From Rubricoccus sp038746605 (GTDB lineage: Bacteria > Bacteroidota > Rhodothermia > Rhodothermales > Rubricoccaceae), in the NCBI GenBank assembly GCA_038746605.1, contig JBCDKM010000017.1:43589-107588 (forward strand): DNA of 64,000 bases, read 5' to 3'. The notes under the pieces were generated by a model. That model was not told where the DNA came from, did no database searches, and saw nothing but the letters and a program-made list of their open reading frames with translations. How positions within the stretch are numbered: the first letter of the stretch is position 1; each line of letters opens with the position of its first letter. The position numbers were made by a program, and so were the translations under genes. Below, piece by piece: positions 35,033 through 44,202 of this stretch.

Positions 35033-35167
35033 TCCGTTCGGTAAAGGAAGACTGAGGGCAACGGGGGGAAGGCGGTGGGGACCCGTAGTTACGACCACGA
35101 GAGGGAAGTCACAAGTGACCGACTGGAGTAATCGGTCGGCAGAAAGCGGTCATTAACAGCCGGATAT

Positions 35168-35195
35168 GCCTGAAACCGCTTCCATGCTTTCAGGC
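35168..35195 (-). terminator. Weak hairpin at the end of rfbD
   Basis: GCCTGAAA / TTTCAGGC, 8 bp, beginning at the stop codon of rfbD. There is no T-run, so termination is uncertain. Confidence 0.35.
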
Positions 35196-36082
35196 TAACC
35201 CTGATAGTTCGTCTCCTCTTCGAACGTTGCGATCACACGGGGCAGGCCTGCACTCCAGTTCGGAGGCTCCAGCCCGTAGATCTCGCGCGCCCGATCCATC
35301 GCCAGCACGACCTCGCGAGGACGTCGCGCGGGCGTTGGGTAGGCCTCCGTCGGGATCGGTTCCACGCGCTGAACAGCGACTGACCCGTGGCACTGCGTCG
35401 CCTCCACGACGGCCTCTGCGAGTCTGTGCCACGTCGTGGACGGAGTACCCGCGAAGTGGACCGTGCCCACCTCGGCGTCTGGCTGGGCGAGGCGGAGTGC
35501 GGCCTCGGCGACGGCGCGGGCAGGCGTTGGATGGCCGGTCTGGTCCGCCACCACGCGGAGCACCTCGCGCTCGTGTGCCAACCGGTACATCGTGCGGACG
35601 AAGTTGCGGCCATGCGCGGAGAACACCCAGGCCGTGCGGAGGATGACGTGCTGCTCGGTGCGTTGGCGGATCGCCTCTTCGCCCGCGAGCTTGCTCTCGC
35701 CGTAGACATTGAGCGGGTTGGGCGCGTCGTTCTCGGTGTAGGGCGCGCCTTTCTCGCCGTCGAAGACATAGTCCGTGGAAAGATGTACGAGACGAGCGCC
35801 GTAGCGCTGGCAGGACGCGGCGAGGTAAGCGGCACCATCGCGGTTAACGGCGAAGGCGACCTCGGGCTCGCTCTCTGCACGGTCCACTGCGGTGTAGGCT
35901 GCAGCGTTGATCACCGTGAGACGCGCGCCCCGCGCCGCGTCCGCGATGGCAGCTTCCACGGCTCGGGCGTCGGTGATGTCGAGGCGGACACGGTCGAACG
36001 CTCGCGCGTCCTGGCCTCCCGCTAGCCTGACTAGCTCGCGGCCGACCTGTCCTCCTGCCCCAGTGATGAGAAGGCGCGTCAC
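35195..36082 (-). CDS. rfbD: dTDP-4-dehydrorhamnose reductase
   Basis: A 295-residue short-chain reductase that completes dTDP-L-rhamnose. The nucleotide-binding loop is TGAGGQVGREL, with STDYVFDGEKGAPYTEND and the catalytic YGESKLAGE. It overlaps the 3' end of rfbC by four bases (ATGA), so the two form an operon. rfbA/rfbB equivalents are not adjacent; the sugar nucleotidyltransferase at 27523 is one candidate. Confidence 0.93.
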   Translation of the reverse strand: MTRLLITGAGGQVGRELVRLAGGQDARAFDRVRLDITDARAVEAAIADAARGARLTVINAAAYTAVDRAESEPEVAFAVNRDGAAYLAASCQRYGARLVHLSTDYVFDGEKGAPYTENDAPNPLNVYGESKLAGEEAIRQRTEQHVILRTAWVFSAHGRNFVRTMYRLAHEREVLRVVADQTGHPTPARAVAEAALRLAQPDAEVGTVHFAGTPSTTWHRLAEAVVEATQCHGSVAVQRVEPIPTEAYPTPARRPREVVLAMDRAREIYGLEPPNWSAGLPRVIATFEEETNYQG

Positions 36083-36648
36083 GAGACCTGCGGCAGACGC
36101 TCCGGCGCAAGGTCGCGAAGACGGGGCAACCGGCGGTCCTTCTCAGAGACGAGCGGAGCGTCCACCGGCCACGAGATGCTGAGGTCCGGGTCGTTCCAGA
36201 TCACGCCGCCCTCGTCGCTGCCGTCGTAGAGCGTGGTGCAGGCGTAGGCCACGTCGGCCACCTCGGAGGTGACGCAGAACCCATGCGCGAGGCCGGGCGG
36301 CACCCAGAGCTGGCGGTGCGCCTCGTCGTCCAGCTCGTGTGCCTCCCACTGGCCGAAGGTCGGCGAGCCAGGCCGGAGGTCCAGTACGACGTCGTAGATC
36401 GCGCCGCGCGCCACGCGGACGAGCTTGCCCTGCGGGCGTTGGATCTGTGTGTGGAGGCCCCGGAGCGTGTTCTTGCGGCTCCGGCTCTGGTTCAGCTGCG
36501 CCCACGCGACGGGCGCCCCGAGGCCGGGGATGCCCGCCTCGGCGTAGCGCTCGGCCTGGAACGTCTCCACGAAGAAGCCCCGCGCGTCGCCGTGGACGAC
36601 GGGCTCGACGACGAGGACGCCGGGGATCGTGGTCTCGCGAACGGTCAT
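36079..36648 (-). CDS. rfbC: dTDP-4-dehydrorhamnose 3,5-epimerase
   Basis: A 189-residue cupin-fold epimerase with DARGFFVETF, the catalytic His in RGLHTQ, and VPPGLAHGFCV. It acts immediately before RfbD in dTDP-L-rhamnose synthesis. It overlaps rfbD by four bases. Length and motifs are normal for the family. Confidence 0.94.
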   Translation of the reverse strand: MTVRETTIPGVLVVEPVVHGDARGFFVETFQAERYAEAGIPGLGAPVAWAQLNQSRSRKNTLRGLHTQIQRPQGKLVRVARGAIYDVVLDLRPGSPTFGQWEAHELDDEAHRQLWVPPGLAHGFCVTSEVADVAYACTTLYDGSDEGGVIWNDPDLSISWPVDAPLVSEKDRRLPRLRDLAPERLPQVS

Positions 36649-36670
36649 GAGGACGGCAGGGCGAATAGAC

Positions 36671-36710
36671 GACGGCCCCCGCCGACCGAACGTCGGGCAC
36701 GGGGGCCGTC
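36671..36710 (-). terminator. Terminator after cysNC
   Basis: GACGGCCCCCG / CGGGGGCCGTC, an 11-bp perfect stem between the cysNC stop (36733) and the rfbC start. It separates sulfate genes from rhamnose genes. Confidence 0.7.
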
Positions 36711-36732
36711 GAAAATCAACTGGCTCCGAAGG

Positions 36733-38697
36733 CTACGCAGCGGAGATGATTCCCGCCTCTTCGAGTTGGCGGATCACCTCGGCGGCAGATTCCTCCACCG
36801 TCGCGTCGGTCGTGTCCAGCGTCATCTCCGGGTTCTCCGGCGCCTCGTAGGGCGCGCTCACGCCGGTGAAGTTCTGGATCACGCCCGCGTCCACCTTCGC
36901 GTAGAGCCCCTTCGGGTCACGCTCGCGCGCGGTCTCGATGTCCACGTCCACGAAGACCTCCAAGAAGCGGCCCTCCGGCAGGAGATCCCGCACCCAGTCG
37001 CGGTCGCCGCGGTAGGGCGAGACGAACGTGCAGAGCGTCAGGGCGCCGCTCTCGAAGAAGAGCCGGGCCACCTCGCCGACGCGCCGGATATTCTCCGCGC
37101 GATCCGCCGGGCTGAACCCAAGGTCGCCGCAGAGACCGTGGCGCACCTGGTCGCCGTCGAGCAGCATCGTCTTGACGCCGCGCTGGAAGAGCTGACGCTC
37201 TACCTCGCGGGCGACGGTCGTCTTGCCGGAGCCAGAGAGGCCCGTGAACCAGAGGACGGCAGCCTGATGGTCTTGCTCCGCCTCGCGCTCCTCGCGCGGG
37301 ATGTTGAGACCCTCCCAGGTGACGTTGGCGGACTTCTTCCGCTCCATACCCGCCAGCCGCTGGGCGCTGGCGGCCACCTTGTCGGCGTCCTGGCCCTCGC
37401 CACGAATCATGCCCGCTGCGACCGTCGTGTTGGAGTACGGGTCGATGAGGACGAAGGCGCCCGTCTGCTTGTTGAGGCTGTACGAATCGAAGAAAAGCGG
37501 CGAGGCGGTGCTCACGAGCACGCGGCCGATCTCATTGAGGCCGAGGCTCTCGGAGTCCATCCGGTGCAACGTGTCGATGTCGACGCGGTAGCGGATGTCG
37601 TCCACGAAGGCCTTGACCTCGCGCGTGGTGTGGCGCAAGATGTAGTGCCGGTCGCGCGCGAGAGGTTCCTCGCTCATCCAGCACATCATCGCCTCAATCT
37701 TGTTGCCGACCGTCGGCGTGTTACCGGGGCGAACGAGCATGTCGCCGCGCGAGACGTCGATCTCGTCCTCCAGCGTAATCACGACGGCTTCTCCGGCGCG
37801 AGCGTTCGAGAGATCGCCCTGGAAGGTGGTCACCTCCTTGATGGTGGACTTCGTGCCGGCGGGCAGCGCCATGACCTCCTCGCCGGGGCGGATTACGCCG
37901 GAGGCGATGGTACCCGCGAAGCCACGGAACGTCTGGTTCGGCCGGATGACCGTCTGCACCGGGAAGCGGAAGTCGCGCAGGTTCTTGTCGCCTGCGACGT
38001 TGACGTTCTCCAGGTGGTGGAGGAACGTGGAGCCCTGGTACCAGGGCATGTTGTCGCTGCGGTCCACCACGTTGTCACCGACTAGCGCGGAGACGGGGAT
38101 GAACGTGATGTCCTGCACGTCCAGCTTGGCCGCGAAGTCCGTGTACTCGTCCACGATGTCTTCGAAGACCTGCTCGGAATAATCCACGAGGTCCATCTTG
38201 TTGACGCACACGACCACGTGCGGGAGGCCGAGGAGCGCGGCGATGAAGCCGTGGCGCTTGCTCTGCGTCTGCACGCCTCGCGCAGCGTCGATGAGGATCA
38301 CCGCGAGGTCGGCCGTGCTGGCGCCGGTGACCATGTTGCGGGTGTACTGGACGTGCCCGGGCGTGTCCGCGATGATGAACTTGCGCTTGGGCGTCGCGAA
38401 GTAGCGGTAGGCGACATCGATGGTGATGCCCTGCTCGCGCTCGGCACGGAGACCATCGGTGAGGAGCGCGAGGTTGGGGATGCTCTCGTCATCGGTCATA
38501 CCGCGGGCCTTAGAGGCCTCCTCGACAGCGTCCATCTGGTCCTGGAAGATGGACTTCGTGTCGTAGAGAAGGCGCCCGATGAGGGTGCTCTTGCCGTCGT
38601 CCACGGAGCCTGCAGTGGTAAACCGCAGGAGGTCCATTTCGAGGTAGTCGTCGCCTGCGGCCTCTGGGGCGGTGCCGTTCGTTCCGTTCGTCGTCAT
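36733..38697 (-). CDS. cysNC: Fused sulfate adenylyltransferase large subunit / APS kinase
   Basis: A 654-residue NodQ-like fusion. The N-terminal two thirds are the CysN GTPase: GSVDDGKSTL (G1), DTPGHVQYTRNM (G3), NKMDLVDY (G4), then beta-barrel domains. From about residue 465 an APS kinase follows, with GLSGSGKTTVA, LDGDQVRHGL and NIRRVGEVA. With CysD it turns sulfate and ATP into APS, then PAPS. No PAPS reductase lies in the window, so PAPS could feed either reduction elsewhere or sulfation of polysaccharide. It lies 81 bases after cysD. Confidence 0.94.
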   Translation of the reverse strand: MTTNGTNGTAPEAAGDDYLEMDLLRFTTAGSVDDGKSTLIGRLLYDTKSIFQDQMDAVEEASKARGMTDDESIPNLALLTDGLRAEREQGITIDVAYRYFATPKRKFIIADTPGHVQYTRNMVTGASTADLAVILIDAARGVQTQSKRHGFIAALLGLPHVVVCVNKMDLVDYSEQVFEDIVDEYTDFAAKLDVQDITFIPVSALVGDNVVDRSDNMPWYQGSTFLHHLENVNVAGDKNLRDFRFPVQTVIRPNQTFRGFAGTIASGVIRPGEEVMALPAGTKSTIKEVTTFQGDLSNARAGEAVVITLEDEIDVSRGDMLVRPGNTPTVGNKIEAMMCWMSEEPLARDRHYILRHTTREVKAFVDDIRYRVDIDTLHRMDSESLGLNEIGRVLVSTASPLFFDSYSLNKQTGAFVLIDPYSNTTVAAGMIRGEGQDADKVAASAQRLAGMERKKSANVTWEGLNIPREEREAEQDHQAAVLWFTGLSGSGKTTVAREVERQLFQRGVKTMLLDGDQVRHGLCGDLGFSPADRAENIRRVGEVARLFFESGALTLCTFVSPYRGDRDWVRDLLPEGRFLEVFVDVDIETARERDPKGLYAKVDAGVIQNFTGVSAPYEAPENPEMTLDTTDATVEESAAEVIRQLEEAGIISAA

Positions 38698-38702
38698 TGT
38701 CA

Positions 38703-38739
38703 GGGGGAAAGGGGGAAGGGGAAAAGGGGGAAGAGGGGG
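38703..38739 (+). other. G-quadruplex-forming motif between cysD and cysNC
   Basis: Five runs of four or five G separated by 2-4 purines (starts at 38703, 38711, 38718, 38726 and 38735), followed by a pyrimidine-rich strand. It fits the canonical quadruplex pattern. On the transcript of the minus-strand operon the G-rich strand is the template. Confidence 0.7.
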
Positions 38740-38778
38740 CGTTCTCGCCCTTCCCTCTTCCCTCGTCGCTCTTCCCTC

Positions 38779-39696
38779 CTAGAAATAGCCTTGCTTCTTG
38801 CGGTCCTCCATGGCCGCCTCGGAGCGCTTGTCGTCGTGGCGACCGCCGCGCTCGGTCTCGCGGGCGGCAGCGACCTCCTGGATGATCTCCGGGAGCGTGC
38901 TCGCCGTGCTGCTCACAGCGCCGGTACAGGTCGCGTCTCCGATGGTACGGAAGCGAACGGTCTGCGTGCGAAGCTCCTCGCCTGGCAGCAACTCCATGAA
39001 GTCCGTCTTCGCGAGGATGGTGCCCCGGCGGTCGAAGACCTCGCGCTCGTGCGCGAAGTAAAGGCTCGGGATGGCGATCTCCTCCAGCGCGATGTACTGC
39101 CAGACGTCCATCTCCGTCCAGTTGGAGAGCGGGAAGACGCGGAAGTGCTCGCCGACGTTCTTGTGGCCGTTGTAGAGGTGCCAGAGCTCAGGACGCTGGT
39201 TCTTCGGGTCCCACTGACCGAAGCGGTCGCGGTGGGAGAAGAAGCGCTCCTTCGCGCGGGCCTTCTCCTCGTCGCGGCGACCACCGCCGAAGGCGGCATC
39301 GAACTGGTGCTCCTGGATGGCGTCGAGGAGCGGCACGATCTGGAGGCCGTTGCGCGAGGCCTCGGGACCGGTCTCCTCGATCACGCGGCCCTTGTCGATG
39401 GCCTCCTGCACGGAGGCGACCTCCAGCCGGACGCCGAGTTCGTCCACGAGCCAGTCGCGGAAGTCGATGGTCTCGTCGAAGTTGTGGCCGGTGTCCACGT
39501 GGAGAAGCGGGAAGGGGATCGTGCCCGGGTGGAACGCCTTGCGCGCCAGGTGGGTCATCACGATGGAGTCCTTTCCGCCCGAGAACATGAGGACGGGGCG
39601 TTCGAACTGCGCGGCGACGTCGCGCATGATGTAGATGGCCTCGGCTTCGAGAGCGCGGAGGTGGCTGTCGCGGTAGGTCGTCTCGACGGTCGCCAT
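38779..39696 (-). CDS. cysD: Sulfate adenylyltransferase small subunit
   Basis: A 305-residue PP-loop ATPase. It carries the PP-motif FSGGKDSIVM, then HVDTGHNFDETIDFRD, GGGRRDEEKARAKERFFS and FPLSNWTEMDVW. It adenylates sulfate with the CysN GTPase encoded downstream. The start at 39696 (MATVETTYRD) matches the family; a Met nine codons earlier is possible. Confidence 0.95.
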   Translation of the reverse strand: MATVETTYRDSHLRALEAEAIYIMRDVAAQFERPVLMFSGGKDSIVMTHLARKAFHPGTIPFPLLHVDTGHNFDETIDFRDWLVDELGVRLEVASVQEAIDKGRVIEETGPEASRNGLQIVPLLDAIQEHQFDAAFGGGRRDEEKARAKERFFSHRDRFGQWDPKNQRPELWHLYNGHKNVGEHFRVFPLSNWTEMDVWQYIALEEIAIPSLYFAHEREVFDRRGTILAKTDFMELLPGEELRTQTVRFRTIGDATCTGAVSSTASTLPEIIQEVAAARETERGGRHDDKRSEAAMEDRKKQGYF

Positions 39697-39840
39697 GGAG
39701 GCAGGGGGTCGTCCGTGGGTCATTTCAGAGGGCTGGCGATGCCCGCCGCCAGCGCGAGAGGCAAGCTAGACACCCGCTCGGATCCGGGGATCGGCTTCAT
39801 TCAAGCCTCGCATTACCGGGACGTGACCTCTTCACACGCT

Positions 39841-39874
39841 CCGCCTCGGGTGGTCCGTGGGGGTACCGAGGCGG
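39841..39874. repeat. Palindromic repeat, 34-nt class
   Basis: Perfect arms with a centre holding GGTCCGTGGGGG, six bases past the stop codon of the permease gene. Confidence 0.88.
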
Positions 39875-39880
39875 GCGGAC

Positions 39881-41638
39881 TCAGAGCCAGAGCGCGGAGC
39901 AGACCGCGACCGTGATCACGCCCACGATGAGGCTCACCGGCGCCCCGGCGCGCGTAAAGTCCGTGTACTTGTACCCGCCCGCACTCATCACCATCAGGTT
40001 CGTCTGGTACCCGATGGGCGTCAGGAAGCTCGCCGCGCTGCCCACCGCCACCGCGATGCAGAACGCGACCGGGTCCTGCCCGAGGTCCGCCGCGACGGCC
40101 AGCGCCACCGGCACCATCAGCGCCGCGCTCGCCTTGTTCGTGATCAACTCTGCCAGCAGGTTGCTCGCGATGTAGATCGCCGCGAGGGCGCCCACCGGCC
40201 CGGCCCACAGCCCGACGGCCTCCACGCCCTGCGCCGCCACCGCCGCCAGTCCCGTCACTTCCACGGCCTTCCCGATGCCGAGCGCCGCCGCGATGACCAG
40301 CAGCACCGGCCCGTCCATCGCGCGGAAGACGGCAGGACCGCGCAGGCATCCCGTCACCACCATTCCGAGCGCCGCCGCGAAGGCCGCGCTCGCCAGCGGC
40401 AGCAGGTTCAGCACCACCAGACCGATCATCCCCGCGAGGATGCCCAGCGCGATGGGCGCCCGGCTCGTGACCGGCCGCAGCGTGTCCAGAGGCGAGACGA
40501 ACGCGAAGTCTTGCGACCGCGCCGCGAGGCGATTCTTGAGTGCGCCCCGCCCCTCCACGAGCAACAGGTCGCCTGCGCGGAGCGGCACGTTCCCGAGTCC
40601 GCCCTCCACAGCACTCTCGCGACGCCGGATCGCGAGAACTACGCCCCCGTAGCGCTCGCGGAATCCGATCTCTTTGAGCGTCTCCCCCACCAGTCGCGAC
40701 CCGGGCGCGACGACGACCTCGAAGAGCGGGAGGTCCGGCCGGTCGTCACCATCCACGGTCGGCGCCTTGCGCTGGAGACCGGGGCGCGAGAGGAGCGCGT
40801 CGTGAGCGGTGGCGTCGCCCGCGAACTCCAGCACGTCACCCGCGCGAATGGTCACACCGGGTGTGGCCTCGAAGACATCGTCGCCGCGGCGGAAGCGCGC
40901 CAGGTAGGCCGTCCCGAGGGTGCGCAGCCCGGCTTCCTCAATGCTCCGGCCTAGGAACGGCGCGTCCGGCGCGACGCGCAACTCGAACCGATAGTCCTGC
41001 CCCCGGTCCGCCTCGGCGCCCTCGTGGTCTGGGAGCAGCCGGTGCCCGATGAGCGCGTAGTACACGCCCACCGCGAGCGCAGCGGGGACGCCGATCCACG
41101 TTAGGTCGAAGAACGAGAACCCGTCCAGCCCCTCGGCACGCATCAGGCCGTGCACGACGACGTTCGTGCTTGTCCCAATGAGCGTGAGCCAGCCGCCCAC
41201 GATGGCGGCGGTGGAAAGCGGGATGAGCAGCTTGCTCGCGGAAAGCCCCGTCTCGCGCGCCCACGACTGCACGCGCGGAATCAGCATCGCGACGACCGGC
41301 GTGTTGTTGAGCACGCCCGACAAGACGGCGGTCGGCACGAAGAGACGCGCGATGGCGACGCCGAGGCGGGCACTCCGGGGACGCAGGAGTCCGTCTAGAA
41401 ACCCCAGCGCGCCCGTCCGGTCCACGCCCGCCGCCACCACGAACAGCGCTCCGATGGCGATCACGGCGGGATTCGCGAAGCCCGCGAAGGCGACCTCCGG
41501 CGTCAGAATCCCCGCGATGAGCAGCAGGCCCAGCGAGCCGAGCAGCACGAGGTCCGTCCGCGCCCACGAGCGCACGAGCGCCACGACCATCAGGACGAGG
41601 ACGCCGAGAGTGTACCAGGCGGGCCAGGAGAGGGGCAA
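39881..41638 (-). CDS. SLC13-family permease with two TrkA-C (RCK_C) domains
   Basis: A 585-residue membrane carrier. Two clusters of membrane segments (about residues 5-200 and 395-585) flank two cytoplasmic RCK_C domains. Conserved pore motifs include NNTPVVAM with GTSTNVVVHG, and ITNKASAALM with PIGYQTNLMVM. The divalent-anion/sodium symporter family includes sulfate carriers. Its position between cysD and cysQ strongly suggests sulfate uptake. Confidence 0.87.
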   Translation of the reverse strand: MPLSWPAWYTLGVLVLMVVALVRSWARTDLVLLGSLGLLLIAGILTPEVAFAGFANPAVIAIGALFVVAAGVDRTGALGFLDGLLRPRSARLGVAIARLFVPTAVLSGVLNNTPVVAMLIPRVQSWARETGLSASKLLIPLSTAAIVGGWLTLIGTSTNVVVHGLMRAEGLDGFSFFDLTWIGVPAALAVGVYYALIGHRLLPDHEGAEADRGQDYRFELRVAPDAPFLGRSIEEAGLRTLGTAYLARFRRGDDVFEATPGVTIRAGDVLEFAGDATAHDALLSRPGLQRKAPTVDGDDRPDLPLFEVVVAPGSRLVGETLKEIGFRERYGGVVLAIRRRESAVEGGLGNVPLRAGDLLLVEGRGALKNRLAARSQDFAFVSPLDTLRPVTSRAPIALGILAGMIGLVVLNLLPLASAAFAAALGMVVTGCLRGPAVFRAMDGPVLLVIAAALGIGKAVEVTGLAAVAAQGVEAVGLWAGPVGALAAIYIASNLLAELITNKASAALMVPVALAVAADLGQDPVAFCIAVAVGSAASFLTPIGYQTNLMVMSAGGYKYTDFTRAGAPVSLIVGVITVAVCSALWL

Positions 41639-41749
41639 CGGGTCAGAAGCGAAGGGGACGCAAGCCTACCGCCGCGGGAAGGATCGCGGGACCCCCGAAG
41701 CCTCGGGAGATGCCATCCGCGAGAAACCCTCACGGAGACCTCAGGCCCT

Positions 41750-41783
41750 CCGCCTCGGTGCGCCCGCGGGCCCGCCGAGGCGG
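41750..41783. repeat. Palindromic repeat, 34-nt class
   Basis: Perfect arms with a centre GCGCCCGCGGGCCC, 16 bases past the stop codon of cysQ. Confidence 0.88.
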
Positions 41784-41799
41784 GCAGGGGCGAGCGAGG

Positions 41800-42600
41800 C
41801 TACACGAGGCCGTCCAGCCAGGGCTGCCACTCCAGCGAGGGGTCGCCCCAGGCCACGACGGGCGGGTTGCGCAGGTTCTCGCGGTTGTACGGCAGCGGAT
41901 TGCCCGCGTACTCGCCCGTGAGCGCGACCAGCTTGCCGCCGGCGGCGTAGAGGACGGCGTGCGCGGCGGCAGTGTCCCACTCCATCGTAGGGCCGGTGCG
42001 CGGGTAGAGGTCGGCGGCGCCCTCCGCGACGAGGCAGAACTTGAGCGAGGAGCCCATGCTGGCTGCCTCGACGGTCCGGCCGGAGGCCTCGATGCGCGCG
42101 ATGGCCTCGGCGATCTCTGGCCCCGCGTGGTCCCGGCTGGCGACGACCGTCAGCGCGCCCTCGGGGACCTCGCGCGTGCTCATCGGGCGCTTCTCGCCGT
42201 CCTCGATCTTGAACGCGCCGTCCGAGTCGCCGAGGTAGGTCACGTCCTTGACCGGCACGTGCACCACGCCCATCACCGGCGTGCCGTCCTCGATCAGCGC
42301 GACGTTGACGGTGAACTCGCCGGAGCCCTTGACGAACTCCTTCGTGCCGTCCAGCGGGTCGATGCACCAGAAGCGCGTCCAGCCGCTGCGGTCCAGGCTC
42401 TCCGGGTCACCTTCTTCAGAGAGGATCGGGATGTCCGGCGCCTCGGCTTCCAGCACGGCTACGATGGCGTGGTGGCTCGCGAGGTCCGCCTTGGTCAGCG
42501 GCGAGTCGTCGGACTTGTAGTCCACCGGCACGGGCTGGCCGACGAAGGGAAGGATGGCGTCGCCGCCCGCGCGGGCGGCTTTGAGGGCGAGGTCGAGCAT
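41800..42600 (-). CDS. cysQ: 3'(2'),5'-bisphosphate nucleotidase
   Basis: A 266-residue inositol-monophosphatase-fold enzyme that removes the 3'-phosphate from PAP, the by-product of PAPS use. Metal-binding motifs EEGDPESL, DPLDGTKEF and WDTAAAHAVL are intact. It stands upstream of the sulfate permease and cysD on the same strand, supporting an active PAPS pathway. Confidence 0.93.
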   Translation of the reverse strand: MLDLALKAARAGGDAILPFVGQPVPVDYKSDDSPLTKADLASHHAIVAVLEAEAPDIPILSEEGDPESLDRSGWTRFWCIDPLDGTKEFVKGSGEFTVNVALIEDGTPVMGVVHVPVKDVTYLGDSDGAFKIEDGEKRPMSTREVPEGALTVVASRDHAGPEIAEAIARIEASGRTVEAASMGSSLKFCLVAEGAADLYPRTGPTMEWDTAAAHAVLYAAGGKLVALTGEYAGNPLPYNRENLRNPPVVAWGDPSLEWQPWLDGLV

Positions 42601-42633
42601 GGGGGAGGGATGAGGGATAGGGGATGGGGCGGT

Positions 42634-43077
42634 TCAGCGGCAGTCATCGACCCATTGCCAGCCGTCTGGGTCCGTTCCCCTGAACCACTCAGGGGTGTGC
42701 CGGTCAGGAGGCTCGACGTAGTCAATCGGGAGACCACCGAACGAACTCGGGCCGAGTCCAACTCGCATGATCTGTAGTGTATCGTCCCGCAATCGCCACA
42801 CGATGCCTTGCGTGACCACGAGGGTGTCGGACGAACTCACGTCCGCCAGTTCATCTGCGGCGTAGGCACTCTCGTCTGAAATCAGGACCTTTGAATAGCT
42901 CCCGCCGATCCCGTACGTGTGATCGATTAGGAAGTATTGTCGGCCTCCGACTTCGACCGTGTCTTGGCTGACGGTCATGTATCCCATACTGGAACTCTTG
43001 CAGTCGTTCCAAGCGGCGACAGTCTCCTGACACCCGGACGCGAACGCGCCGACAAGCAGGAGCATCAGAACGCGCAT
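42634..43077 (-). CDS. Small lipoprotein of unknown function
   Basis: A 147-residue protein with a lipobox Cys in VGAFASGC. The mature part is mainly beta, with GGRQYFLIDHTYGIGG and SDTLVVTQGIVWRL, and ends WVDDC. I recognise no family. The ATG at 43077 is used because the longer frame before it runs into the palindromic repeat and the ugd-side region. It sits between cysQ and the UDP-xylose synthase gene. Confidence 0.65.
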   Translation of the reverse strand: MRVLMLLLVGAFASGCQETVAAWNDCKSSSMGYMTVSQDTVEVGGRQYFLIDHTYGIGGSYSKVLISDESAYAADELADVSSSDTLVVTQGIVWRLRDDTLQIMRVGLGPSSFGGLPIDYVEPPDRHTPEWFRGTDPDGWQWVDDCR

Positions 43078-43090
43078 GGGGCGAGTCGGT

Positions 43091-43124
43091 CCGCCTCGGT
43101 GAGTCCATGGAGAGACCGAGGCGG
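43091..43124. repeat. Palindromic repeat, 34-nt class
   Basis: Perfect arms with inner TCCATGGA. It ends two bases before the stop codon of the UDP-glucuronate decarboxylase gene. Confidence 0.9.
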
Positions 43125-43126
43125 GG

Positions 43127-44065
<939 letters not shown>

Positions 44066-44079
44066 GGTCTACTGCGAAA

Positions 44080-44195
44080 TGCGTACTGCGTAAGGGAAGT
44101 CAACGGGCGCTCCTGCGCGAGGAAGATGCCAGTCAGCGGCTCGGGACCAACAGTCGGACGAGATGGAGCCTACGTCCTGCCTTACGCAGTACGCA
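44080..44195. repeat. 16-bp inverted repeat in the uxs-ugd gap
   Basis: TGCGTACTGCGTAAGG (44080-44095) is exactly complementary to 44180-44195. Both arms are surrounded by further partial TACGCAGTACG units. The 84 bases between have no gene. Confidence 0.8.
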
Positions 44196-44202
44196 GTACG
44201 AA

